Under the pieces are notes generated by a model, which made no database searches, was not told the origin of the DNA, and saw nothing but the letters and a program-made list of their open reading frames with translations. A program made the translations under genes and the position numbers. Of a stretch of DNA of 64,000 bases, positions 1-9,573 are shown piece by piece; the first letter of the stretch is position 1; every line of letters begins with the position of its first letter. The DNA comes from Prinia subflava. Taxonomy: Eukaryota > Chordata > Aves > Passeriformes > Cisticolidae. The stretch lies in the NCBI RefSeq assembly GCF_021018805.1, contig NC_086250.1:69554322-69618321 (forward strand). Reading direction: 5' to 3'.

Positions 1-1922
1 AGGGCTATGGAGGTGGAAAGAGGGGGAAATAATTACTAAATCATGATTGCTATCTGCTGTATTTACACAAGATAGGCCACACAAATGTCTTAATAGTGGG
101 GGCACCTCAGTACTTATTTACAGCTATTGATTTGTATGAAGTGATTTAGGAACCCTACAGCCTGGAAGATGCTATAGAACAGAAAGATAAAATCTTTTCC
201 CTCAGCTAGAGGAAAAGACAGCTGAGAGAAACAGAAGGGATTAGCCTCAACTCATCTGTTCTCCAGCTTCTCCAAGTCTAGGACAGTAACACCCCTTTGT
301 CCTAGCTCTGCCTGGGGTCAGCAAGAGGAGGAGGGAAGGAAATGTGCTGGACACATCAAGGCAGTTCTTCTGCTGATCTGCCTTGGGGTGGCTGTGTCCT
401 GCCATGCCTCTCTCCAGCTGTAAAATCCTGGGGGCAGGCAAAGCCCTGTACAAGTGCATCCACCACCTGGAGCATCAGGGCCTCAGTTTGCAGAGCAGTA
501 TCCAAGCACCAATCTTAATGACAGCAATTTTAATAACCAAAATATCTCTGAAAGGAGCTGGAACGAGGGGCTGTTTTGCATCCCTCTGGATTGCTTTTGA
601 CTATTGGCCACTAGTAATAAACTATTAGGGAACAAAAAGCAAATGGAGAACAATAGATGTAATTATGTAGCTAGATGAATGTTTCACTTCAAATATTATT
701 GTGTCTGTGAAGATATACGGCATGGATTTGTTATTGCAAAAAGAAATATGCATTGATCTCCTTACCAGGAAACAGGTATGACTGTATTATGTAAATATTA
801 CTTCATTTACTGTCAACAACTGTAAGCTTATTTTCACTTTGCAAACAGATGACAAACGTGCTTGAAGTCATACAGCATCAATCTTAAAGCTGACAAGGAT
901 GCCTCATTTTGCAGCCAATTTTTGAAAGTCAAAAGGCCAGATTCAGACTTGGGCTAAAGCCATCCACTCCGGCAGGAGTGATGTGCCAGATCCTCCACAT
1001 TAGTGCAGATCAAATGTGCTCTGTGAATTCCAATGGCCAAAGAAGTGGTTCTAAAGCTGTTGGCTTCAGAGTTTGACCCACAGAGCTGAAGCACTGGAAA
1101 GCAAGAGGTCTGTTTGCCCCCAGCACCACCACCCCAACGGGAGCAAATGCAGGCCAGCAGTTTTCCGTAGAAATTGAAGTTCAGGCATGGTACTCTTGAT
1201 GCATCATTTGAAAACTCATCTAGCTCTGGTGTGGTTGCTAACACCAACAGAAAACAGAGCTATAAAGAGAGGATATAACAAGCTTGTCCTTCCAGACCTG
1301 CAGCCTGGAGACCACCATGGAAACAGCTGCAGCTCCCTCATCCAGTGCACTGCCACCCACCAGCTTGGGTTAGACTTCCTGACAGAGCATGACTCTGGCT
1401 TGGCTTTGAGCTCATTCCTCCCCATAGGATTATTTTGGCAGCCATGTAGCTACAGAGGGATTCATCCTTTAGATTCTCTTCCTGCTCTTTTCCCTCTGTC
1501 TTTTGCCAGGAAAGATAATTTACACTTTAAGGTCTTGTCTGTGAGAAGGGGGTGCCCAGACAGAAGCATGCATCCAGCTCCACACCTAGACCCAGAGGAA
1601 TTTGGGAAGCTGAGACTTTTGTCTGGTGATTAATCCCACTGTGATATCACAGGCTGAGATTTTCCTTCTCTCTTTTACAAGGATCACTCTTGCAAAGCAG
1701 AGCAGTCCTTGGGCTCAGACAGACTTAGGCTGTTCAATGAGACTTGACTGGTCAGAGTAGCCCTGCTCAGATCTGGATCTACCTTTTGTAGGTCAGACTG
1801 TAAAAATAAATAATTCTCATGTGATTTTCACACTTTAATGCTCTTGCAGGATGCTAAGACAATGTATGGCATAATCTAACTTTCCCAATGTACTGTTTGA
1901 AAGAAGGTGAGATCAGTCTTTG
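1..1922. other. Unannotated noncoding DNA
   Basis: No recognisable gene, RNA or repeat was seen. Open frames on both strands are short and overlapping, have no domain and lack convincing splice context. The sequence is probably intergenic or intronic. Confidence 0.6.
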
Positions 1923-1968
1923 AAATCATAGAATAGTTTGGGTTGGAAGGGACCTTAACATCCACATT
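1923..1968 (-). mobile_element. CR1 LINE 3' tail, short fragment
   Basis: The + strand reads AATCATAGAATAGTTTGGG and then TTGGAAGGGACCTTAA, the complement of the avian CR1 3' terminus, so the element lies on the minus strand. Only about 45 bp survives. It directly abuts an oppositely oriented CR1 tail, so the two form an inverted pair. Confidence 0.8.
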
Positions 1969-1980
1969 TGATAAATCCAT

Positions 1981-2083
1981 GAGGATCCTGAGCTAGTGAG
2001 TGGCATCCATGCCTGTGGCAGGGGTGTTGGACCTGGATGATCTTTAAGGACCCTTCCAATCCAATCCATTCTACTCAGAATGC
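1981..2083 (+). mobile_element. CR1 LINE 3' tail, plus orientation
   Basis: This stretch matches the CR1 3' region in sense order: a degraded form of the segment that normally reads 'tagtggaaggtgtccctgcc', then GTTGGACCTGGATGATCTTT, then CCCTTCCAATCCAATCCATTC. It ends at the usual CR1 terminus. It is 5'-truncated to about 100 bp, as most bird CR1 copies are. It faces the minus-strand tail just upstream, giving a potential hairpin. Confidence 0.85.
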
Positions 2084-4490
2084 AGTTTTCAGGGTCCAAC
2101 ACTGTCAAGATCTGACATTACAACTTAGTGGTGGAAAGGACACAGGCTCCCAATGTCCAAGCAGCATAACCCCAAGAACTATTCTTATCAGTGAGATTGA
2201 TTCCTACAAGTGCCCTTCCTTATTTTCCTCTATTCTCTGGTCTTTTCCTTTTTCCTCTGTCTTGGCTTCTCACTTTCTTCTCTAGCATCACCAGGCTTGG
2301 ACAAAGAACTTAATACTAATTTCCTGAAGTACAGTGGGTATCACCATACTGTACAGTGGTGCTTCAGAATAGGTTTGAGAAAATAAAATGGCTCCATCTC
2401 TCAGGGAATTGTTGGGAAGGACATAGCAGGGGATCTCTTAGCATTTGAAGCAAAGCCAGCTCACTGGTAACAAAAATTAAAAACAAAACAAAGCAAACAA
2501 ACCAAAAAAGCCAACACCAAACCTCCTTTCCTGAATACAAGCCCACTGTGACTGGTGCATAAAACAACAAGATTTGCATAGGCAGATGTCATGTACATCT
2601 GAGAACAAGTTTGAAAATAAGTTGGGTAGGAAAGCAGAAGCCTCTCCCAATAAAAACAGGATTTCTGCTGGAAGCTTCTTATTCACACTAGTGTCAACAA
2701 TGAAATAAATTGTGCTAATGTGGGAAACTTTGAATTGCTATTCTTATTTTGTCTCAGCAGGAAAACCAGAGTGTGGATACAACTTTTCTAGAGCAGAACT
2801 TCAGGATTTCAGCTTATTTCAGTCTGGCAATGATGCTGGCAGAAAGCAGAATTATCTGTAGAGTATCTGTACGGAAAGTGAAGGCCACAGCTCTTTTGTT
2901 TCATCACTCTTCAGATAGATAATGTCTAACAGGAGAAAAGGTCACAAACAGAGTCAGCAAACAGCCCCTTCTCTTGAAACACACAGGCTCTGCTGCCTCG
3001 GCACCCTCCCACCCATGTAACACCCAGCTTTGCTCCTCTCTGCTTCAGGCTGTGGGGAAAATTGGACCTTGAGACAGCAGAGCTAAAGGATGCCAAGCCA
3101 CCAGCTCAGCTGGATCACTTTCCAGGGCACAGAAAAAACCACCTTGTCCCAGATGCTTCAAGCAGTTGTCCCTGCTTGGGTTATGTGGGACATCCTTTAT
3201 GTGCCACGCTAAACTGTGATGATTTGATGAGGAAAACTGAGAGGCTCTAAATAACCTATGACCTTTTCCTCATGCTCTGAACGCCTAACACCTCACCAAC
3301 ACTTCACCCAGGTGTGATTCAACTCTGTGCTTAGGAAGAGCAGACCCCGGGGTGGGAGCTGGTGCACAGACTGAGCTGTGTCACCACGAGTTGTGTGCTT
3401 GGGCTTTTCCTCACCACCACCACCTCAGCCTGCCCTTCTGCTGGCACCTCTGGACTTCCAGATGGATGGAACACCTCTGTTCCAGCAGATGTGTTTGCTG
3501 GGACAGCACAGGTGAGTCAGGTTTCAGCAGCAGGGACAAAGTGATGCCTACCTTAGTGCATAGACCAACACTGCAACCACCAAAGTGATGCTTCAAATCC
3601 ATTCATCAAATTTAACCATTTCCCTGGCCCACCTCTGCCGTGAGCAGTGGCTTCTTAGTCCTGCCTCAGCCACCAGTCCCAGAGCCTTCCTCTCCCTTCC
3701 CAAGACACCCCCAATCTCCCTGCTCACTGAGGTTCAATCTGAGCTGTGCCTCCCCTGGCAAAACCCACCAGTGATAACCACTGCTCTCCAGCTGCTGGGG
3801 TGGGATTAAACACTTCTGAAAGCTGCCTCCACACATCCATTTCCCTCAGCTGGGTAGCAGTAATCCCTCCCCAGCTTCCAGATCCCACTATGCAGCTTAG
3901 GGCTGGAAACTTGCTACCAGCTCAGTAATCTTTTCCCAACCATGACTGTAGAAGGGAATTATAATTCCCCTGGTACAGCAAGGTCTCAGTATTATCATCT
4001 GCTGTTTGTCCTAAACCAAAGACATGCCAGTACGGCTGAACTATTCTGTCTGTTCATGTGTGCATACAGTGTTGAATAGTATAATAGCATAAATTTTAAT
4101 TTTAACTACACAGATATATGTGTTGAGGCTTTTTTTCTGTGTGTGCTTGCCTGTGTGTCTACACACAGCCATACCCACACAGTCCCTATGGTTATTATAA
4201 ACCTCTATGTTATTTTTCAGCCACACTAATGAGAAAAAAAATCTTCTGGATCCTTTCAAGACCTGGACAAGTCCCTGCTGTTACTGCATCCCTGTACTCC
4301 TTGCCTGCAGGGACTGCCAACAGCCTTATTGAGAGCAGCAGTATTCCCCCATTCCCAGGGCACCTCTGGCAACAGCACACTGGAATTTTCAAGGAAAGGT
4401 TCATACAGACACAGATCCATAAGGACCAGACAGTCGTTGTGCTCAGACAAATATACCTATATTGGCCCAAAGTTATCAGAATAAAGACAC
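2084..4490. other. Unannotated noncoding DNA
   Basis: No gene or dispersed repeat was recognised. An A-rich, CAAA-like low-complexity patch lies at about 2468-2512. The histidine-rich and proline-rich frames around 3.35-3.9 kb have no domain and overlap on both strands, so I treat them as chance. Confidence 0.55.
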
Positions 4491-4529
4491 TTAATTTTAG
4501 ACACGAAGTAGCTAATTTTAGACACGAAG
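4491..4529. repeat. Short tandem duplication, 21-bp period
   Basis: The 17-base string TAATTTTAGACACGAAG occurs at 4492-4508 and again at 4513-4529. This is a local two-copy duplication with no wider family visible. Confidence 0.85.
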
Positions 4530-4905
4530 GTGAAAGTCTAAAGTTAAGCCGTTTCTGAGGTTTTCTCTGTGATTACTGGGAGGGAACAAACACTTGCAGA
4601 GGGCAACCCATCATCTGCCAACGCTGAACCACTCCATGGAAGTATCTGTCTCTCTGCAGGTGTGATGAGCAACTGAAGGGCCACACCAGCCTTACTGGTA
4701 GCTGTGACTTAAGATCAATCCTACCTTGGCTGGCAAAGCATGGGAACCACTCAGCAGAGCTTAGGTCCCCTGAAAAACATATTATTATTTTTTCTTCCCC
4801 CACTTCAGAAAACTTTGGATAAAGGATGAAGACAGACTGAGCATCCACATTTAGCATTTGCAAGGCATCTTCAGCACCTTTGAAGAATGGACCATAAAGT
4901 CCAAG

Positions 4906-4948
4906 AATTACAGAATCATAGAATTTTCTAAGTTGGACCCATCTCATT
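4906..4948 (-). mobile_element. Probable CR1 3' tail, very short
   Basis: ACAGAATCATAGAATTTTCT followed by AAGTTGGACCCATCTC resembles the complement of the 3' end of a CR1 subfamily whose tail reads 'agaattttctaggttgg'. Only about 40 bp is recognisable, so the call is tentative. Confidence 0.5.
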
Positions 4949-5796
4949 CTTCATGCTGAGCAAAAAAATGGGTTGCCAATCACCACAACATACCTTGCAG
5001 TAACATTACTTTCCATGAAATTTGAGATTTTTTTCCCCATAGGACTGTCTCACTCTAACTTGAAAAATTACACATTTCGACCTTCTTTTCCTGCAGAAAA
5101 ATCCTGAAAAAAAGCAGGACACAAACATAAGTCTCTGAAGACAGAAAGCAAAGAGAAAGATCCCTGAAATGTAATTTTTACAGCAGTTTCATGGCTTTTA
5201 ACCCAATCTTGTAATTTTGAAGGGCTTGGCTTGTGATTTCTGAACTCCTGGGGTGAGAAATACTGAAAATAAAAGGTACATTAAAGCTCCTCTGGATGTC
5301 ACAGCCCTAAACATGACCTGAGGAAAGAGGGGAGGACACTGCTAAGGTACAAACCAAATGAATGAAAAATGTTTCCTCCTTCTCCCTCTCTCTCCCCACC
5401 CAGCCCTGCTCCTGGCACGGGTTAGCCTCTCTTTTGAGAGTCAATACTTTTGTTCGAGCTGACCTTCAAGCAGATGTCCCTGCAAAAAAAGGTAACTCTG
5501 GGAAGAAATGTCACAAAACAGAGGCCCACAATTGAAATCAGGTCTCTGAAAAGCTGAACAGATGGCCCTGGAGTCTCCCAACTCCATGGTGAGGGCACTT
5601 GGCACCAAAATGAACGCTGAGATAAAAAAGGAGCTGATTGCATCGGCTGCTCTGTCTGGTATAACTCTGCCTTGGGTTTCTGCTCTTACCACCTCCTTTC
5701 CTGGGAAGAGCAACGACTCTTTAAACAAACTCCCAACAACAACAAAACCCTTTTATAGGCTTGTGTTCATTTATCAGGTAGCTTGTTTCATACTTG
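4949..5796. other. Unannotated noncoding DNA
   Basis: Nothing recognisable was seen. Overlapping short frames at 5.42-5.81 kb on both strands have no domain signature. Confidence 0.55.
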
Positions 5797-5856
5797 ATAC
5801 TGGTAGGTGATCTTTAAGGTCCCTTCCAAGTCAAGCTTTTCTGTGATTCTACAGTT
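5797..5856 (+). mobile_element. CR1 LINE 3' tail
   Basis: GTGATCTTTAAGGTCCCTTC followed by CAAGTCAAGCTTTTCTGTGA is the sense CR1 3' end (standard form: gatgatctttaaggtcccttccaacccaaaccattctatgattct). Only the last 55-60 bp is kept. Confidence 0.8.
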
Positions 5857-6825
5857 CTTTCCTGTATTTCTGGTTTTGTTCTCCAGTCTTATTTTTACCT
5901 TGTTGATGTGATCAGCTGTGAGGCACTATCTGGAATTATTGCACTTGTTATCCTCTAGAAATCCTTCTGTTCAGTAGCCTATGCAGGGTTTTCTGGGAGT
6001 CTGAGAGTGAAAATGTGTCTGTGTTGGTGCACATGGACAAAATGACAAAATCCCCCTTCCCTTTTTCAAACAATAAAAACACCCTTCCCTTTTACAAATA
6101 CTTAAATATTTATAGGAGACTGAGTGTGATTTTTATCCTCTACTCAAATTTGGGTGTTTATTTTTCATGAGCCACATGAAAAGGCTGCAAGGAAGCTTTG
6201 GACAGGTGTGTCCCAAGTGTACAGGACAGGCTGGTAGGATACAGGTACCTGTGGTCAGCAAAAGATCATTAATTGTCACCTCTCTGTAGCTGGCTTGCTC
6301 TGACTGATTTTCTTCGTGTCCTTGGAAGGGTTTCTTAACATTTACACTCTATAAAATGATACTTAAATATTTTTGTGCTGTGCTCTCTCTCTCTCTCCAT
6401 TGCAATCAGGGGTAGAAAATCCCCCTGCTTTTTTGGTGTCATGGGAGGGTACTTGTACTTCTAAAAGAGTGGAATGCACCCTTCAGGGAGTGGGCAGAGG
6501 GGGCAATAACCTCACTCCTCACCCCATCCCTGCTGGCAGAGGTAAGCACTGTGTGACACCTGCAGTGTCTGGGGGAATAACCACGAGCCTGGGACTCAGC
6601 AATTTTGGGATTGCTCCTCATTTTGGTGCTGTCCTGTGGACTGACCCCATCCCCTTCTTGTCTCCTCTGTGTGAGGCATTTTCCCAGCCTCCAGCCACAG
6701 CCTTCACTGATGCAAACAGGGCATGAGGCTCCCTCCCAGTGAGCTGCTGCAGACGAAACCACCCCAAGGAGAGGTTTAATCCCTGTCACCAAAACAAAAC
6801 TCTCTGTGTTTGTTTTTTCACCCGG
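5857..6825. other. Unannotated noncoding DNA
   Basis: No gene or repeat was recognised. A pair of fully overlapping 117-codon frames on opposite strands (6373-6726 + and 6439-6792 -) has no recognisable domain and lies in a locally GC-richer patch. Open frames on both strands at once argue against real coding here. Confidence 0.55.
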
Positions 6826-7330
6826 CGTAACTGTCAGGATTAATGCTGTTTAAATGATGTCAGACAGCCACTGGTTTGTAGCAATGCACGTATTCCATAT
6901 GACTTCTCAATAGGGCCTTAATATTTTACCACATGAATCAGAAAAAGGAAAAAAAAAAATAAAGGCCTTAAGAAAGCAGACAAGAGTAATAAATCCCAGA
7001 GTTACTATCCCTAAACTCCTTCTTTTAATTACAAAAGCACAAAGAGCCCAAAGATTGTGATAATGAACATAAAATATGGTTGCCATTAAAAAAAATTCTC
7101 TGTCCCGTCCATTTCAATTTATTCTACTATAAATCAATGAGCTACTTAATCAAATATTCTTGCACTTTAATTGTTTTATCTTGCTTTTATGTTAAATTCA
7201 GGGAGTTACTGAGTGCACTAGTCTTCACATTATAGAAGAAATTACTGTGGATTGGCCTTAATCAGTATAAAATTCAAACATTGGTTTAGAGCATTAGCTA
7301 TATTGAAGTAAGCTCCTGCAATTTAACTGG
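6826..7330. other. Candidate conserved noncoding element
   Basis: This AT-rich, repeat-free block has a texture typical of vertebrate conserved noncoding DNA: TTTTAATTAC, AATTGTTTTATC and CTTAATCAG homeobox-like sites and few CpGs. No long open frame is present. This is an inference from sequence texture only; conservation cannot be measured here. Confidence 0.25.
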
Positions 7331-7982
7331 TTCAATGAAACCATTCCAAGTTAAAATAGGAAGTAGAGGAAAAAGAAGCCCTAAGTTGGATTAGTAAAGT
7401 TTGCTGCTCATCCGCTGTCAAATTCTGCAGCCAGTTTCCTCCATCTTCAAAACAAGAATAATTTCAAATAGTTCTTTTGAAAACTGTTACTTGGTGTAAT
7501 CCCATGAAGCGTTAAAAGTGAGTTGGGGTGTCCTTTCAAAATTCCTCAGCCTTGCCTCAGTCCCCTTAGAAAGAACAGATGCTTGTCTGGACTAGTCCAG
7601 CATTTCCCACGAGAAAATACATCTCACACAACGCCTATAAAAAGTCTGGGCTCCAGCTCTGGTGTTTGCCATGAAGGGCATTACCCTTGTATTGTGAAAA
7701 GATAAGAAACTGTCCCTTGTGAGTCATTTTCTTCTGTAAATAGGAGGGGAGCCATTCTTTTGTGTTTTGTTTTGTTTAATTCTCTGTTATTGATCGATAC
7801 CTTCTTCAAAAGGCCGCGAGGGATACTTTATTAGTGAGAGTAATTGTGATTTAAGGATGATCTGGTGTGATATAGATGTACTCAACATGGAAAAATGCAG
7901 ACTGAGGCATGAAAAGGCCTCTGCATTGGAGGGAGAGCTGTAGTTGCACCGTTTTGGCATCTAACAGAGGATAAATTGCTTT
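7331..7982. other. Unannotated noncoding DNA
   Basis: No gene or repeat was recognised before the CR1 at 7984. Confidence 0.55.
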
Positions 7983-7983
7983 T

Positions 7984-8754
7984 CATAGAATGTTAAGGGG
8001 TTAAAATGGACCTTAAAGACCAACCTGTCCCAAGTCCTCCTGCCATGGGCAGGGATACTTCCCACTAGACCATGTTGCCTTATCCAGCCTGGTCTTGAAC
8101 ACTGACAGGGCTGGGCTGTCCACACCTCTCTGGGCAGCCTGGTACAGTGTCTCACCACTCTCACAGTAAAGGATTTCTGGTATATATCTAAAGTTTCCTC
8201 TCTTTCAGTTTCAATCCATTGCTCCTTGTCCTGTCACTGCAGTTCTAGTTGGAAAATCCCTCTCCAGATTTTCTGCAACCCTTTCAAACACTGGAAGGTT
8301 CCTATGAGCTCTCCACACAACCTTCTCTTCTCCAGGCTGGACAGCCCCAATTTTCTCACTCTGTGTCCACAGCCGGAGTGCTCCAGTCCCCTCATCAACT
8401 TCATGGCTTCCTCTGGACTTGCTCCAACATTTCCACATCCTTCCTGTGCTGGGGACACCAGCACTGTACACAGCACTGCAGGTGGGGTCTCACGAGGGAT
8501 GAGCAGAGGGAGAATCCCCTCCCTTGGCCTGCTGGCCACTCTGCTTTGGACGAGCACAGATCACCCCCAGCTTCCTGGGCTGTGAGTGCTCACTGAGGAC
8601 TCGTGGTGAGTTTTTCATCACCCATCACTCCCAAGCCTTTCTCCTCAAGGCTGCTTTCAATCACTTCTCCACCCAGCCTGTGGATGTGCCCTGGGATTGC
8701 CACGACGCAGGTGTAGGGCCTTGAACTTTGCTTTGTTGAAATTCATGAGGCTTC
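7984..8754 (-). mobile_element. CR1 LINE, long 3' fragment, split by an LTR
   Basis: Read on the minus strand, this is the C-terminal end of CR1 ORF2 plus the 3' tail. Minus-strand translation gives RGLEHSGCGHRVRKLGL then SSLEKRRLCGELI, and further on RVVRHCTRLPREVW. These match the end of CR1 ORF2 (standard forms: LGLFSLEKRRLRGDLI and RVVRHWNRLPREVV). Frames are broken by substitutions and indels, so it is a dead copy. The + strand ends at TTCATGAGGCTTC, where a solo LTR interrupts it. The CR1 resumes at 9198. CR1 is a non-LTR retrotransposon that usually inserts as a 5'-truncated copy, as here. Confidence 0.93.
8751..8754. repeat. Target-site duplication, left copy (CTTC)
   Basis: CTTC immediately precedes TGATGCC and is repeated exactly at 9198-9201, immediately after GGCATCA. 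This is the expected footprint of retroviral integrase. Confidence 0.85.
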
Positions 8755-9197
8755 TGATGCCTTGGGAAGGCTGACCTGAAACTGAGGCTGGACACAGCTA
8801 GAGAATAAAGTAGATGTTTATTGAAAAGCCTTCAGGATCCACGCTGGGCAGGACAAGAGCCTGACCAGGGCTACACCCAAGGTGCACTAAGAATGGCCAC
8901 AAAATGGCTGACCAGTCACGAGATCTTACATTTTTATACGTTTTGATCAATTTGTATGTTGGGGTTTAATTGTCCAGTTACAGCTTCAGGTTGTGACGCC
9001 TCATCCTTCTTCTTTCTCCCTTCAGCCCACCCTTGTTTTTGCTTTTGGGACTGAAAGCTGTCCTTGGTCCCCAGGAGGAAAGGATTTGTTTGTACCTGCT
9101 CTGTGAAGAGAGCTTACTGGCACTTAATATGAGACTCAGAACTACATCCCTAGGCAACACAGAATCTGAAAATATGAAAGCTAAACTTAAGGCATCA
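8755..9197 (-). mobile_element. Solo LTR of an endogenous retrovirus
   Basis: This 443-bp solo LTR has exact ends. The terminal inverted repeats are TGATGCC (8755-8761) and GGCATCA (9191-9197). They are flanked by the exact 4-bp target duplication CTTC at 8751-8754 and 9198-9201. On the minus strand it has a TATAAAAA box (complement at 8931-8938), followed about 110 bp later by an AATAAA polyadenylation signal (complement at 8817-8822). That order fixes the orientation. No gag, pol or env sequence is present, so the internal part has been lost, presumably by LTR-LTR recombination. A 4-bp duplication is typical of class I (gammaretrovirus-like) elements. The LTR interrupts a CR1 and is therefore younger than it. 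Confidence 0.9.
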
Positions 9198-9219
9198 CTT
9201 CTATCTACCCACCTCTCAC
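9198..9219 (-). mobile_element. CR1 LINE, resumption after the LTR
   Basis: After the second CTTC the sequence TATCTACCCACCTCTCACT continues the interrupted CR1 (usual form: ttcatgaggttggcatgggcccacctctca). Joining 8754 to 9202 without the LTR restores an uninterrupted CR1 alignment. The CR1 then stops where another CR1 tail begins. Confidence 0.75.
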
Positions 9220-9345
9220 TGAATGGTTGGGGTTGGAAGGGACCTTAAAGACCATCCAGTTCCAACTCCCTGCCATGGGCAGGGACACCTTCCACTGGCC
9301 AGATTGCCCCAAGCCCCATCCAACCTGACACTTCCAAGGGTGGGA
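9220..9345 (-). mobile_element. CR1 LINE 3' tail
   Basis: GAATGGTTGGGGTTGGAAGG opens a minus-strand CR1 tail. It continues through CTGCCATGGGCAGGGACACC and CCCCATCCAACCTG, and fades after about 9345. Its 3' end abuts the 5' break of the older CR1, so it is a separate insertion or rearranged junction. Confidence 0.9.
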
Positions 9346-9476
9346 TGTGTGCTCAGGTGTCTGAGCTCCTCATGTGGTAAAATGGCTGTGAATAAGTCAC
9401 CTTTGGGGATCTCATAGTCTGCACAAGTTTCTGATGGGCATTCTTCCTGGACGAGGTGTCCAGGTGTGATCCAGCT
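9346..9476. other. Spacer between two CR1 fragments
   Basis: No clear repeat or gene was seen. It lies between oppositely oriented CR1 pieces. Confidence 0.5.
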
Positions 9477-9573
9477 ACAGGCTGAAGCTGCCCAGGGAAG
9501 TGGTGGAATCACCATCCCTGGAAGCGTTCAGAAGGCTGTGGATGCAGCACTTGGGGATATGGTTTAGTAGGCA
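9477..9573 (+). mobile_element. CR1 LINE fragment of a second subfamily
   Basis: AGGCTGAAGCTGCCCAGGGA, then AGTGGTGGAATCACCATCCC and GGGGATATGGTTTAGTAGGC, match the CR1 variant with a 'cttggggacatggttta' segment. It is cut before the terminal tail, so the 3' end is missing or deleted. Confidence 0.85.
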
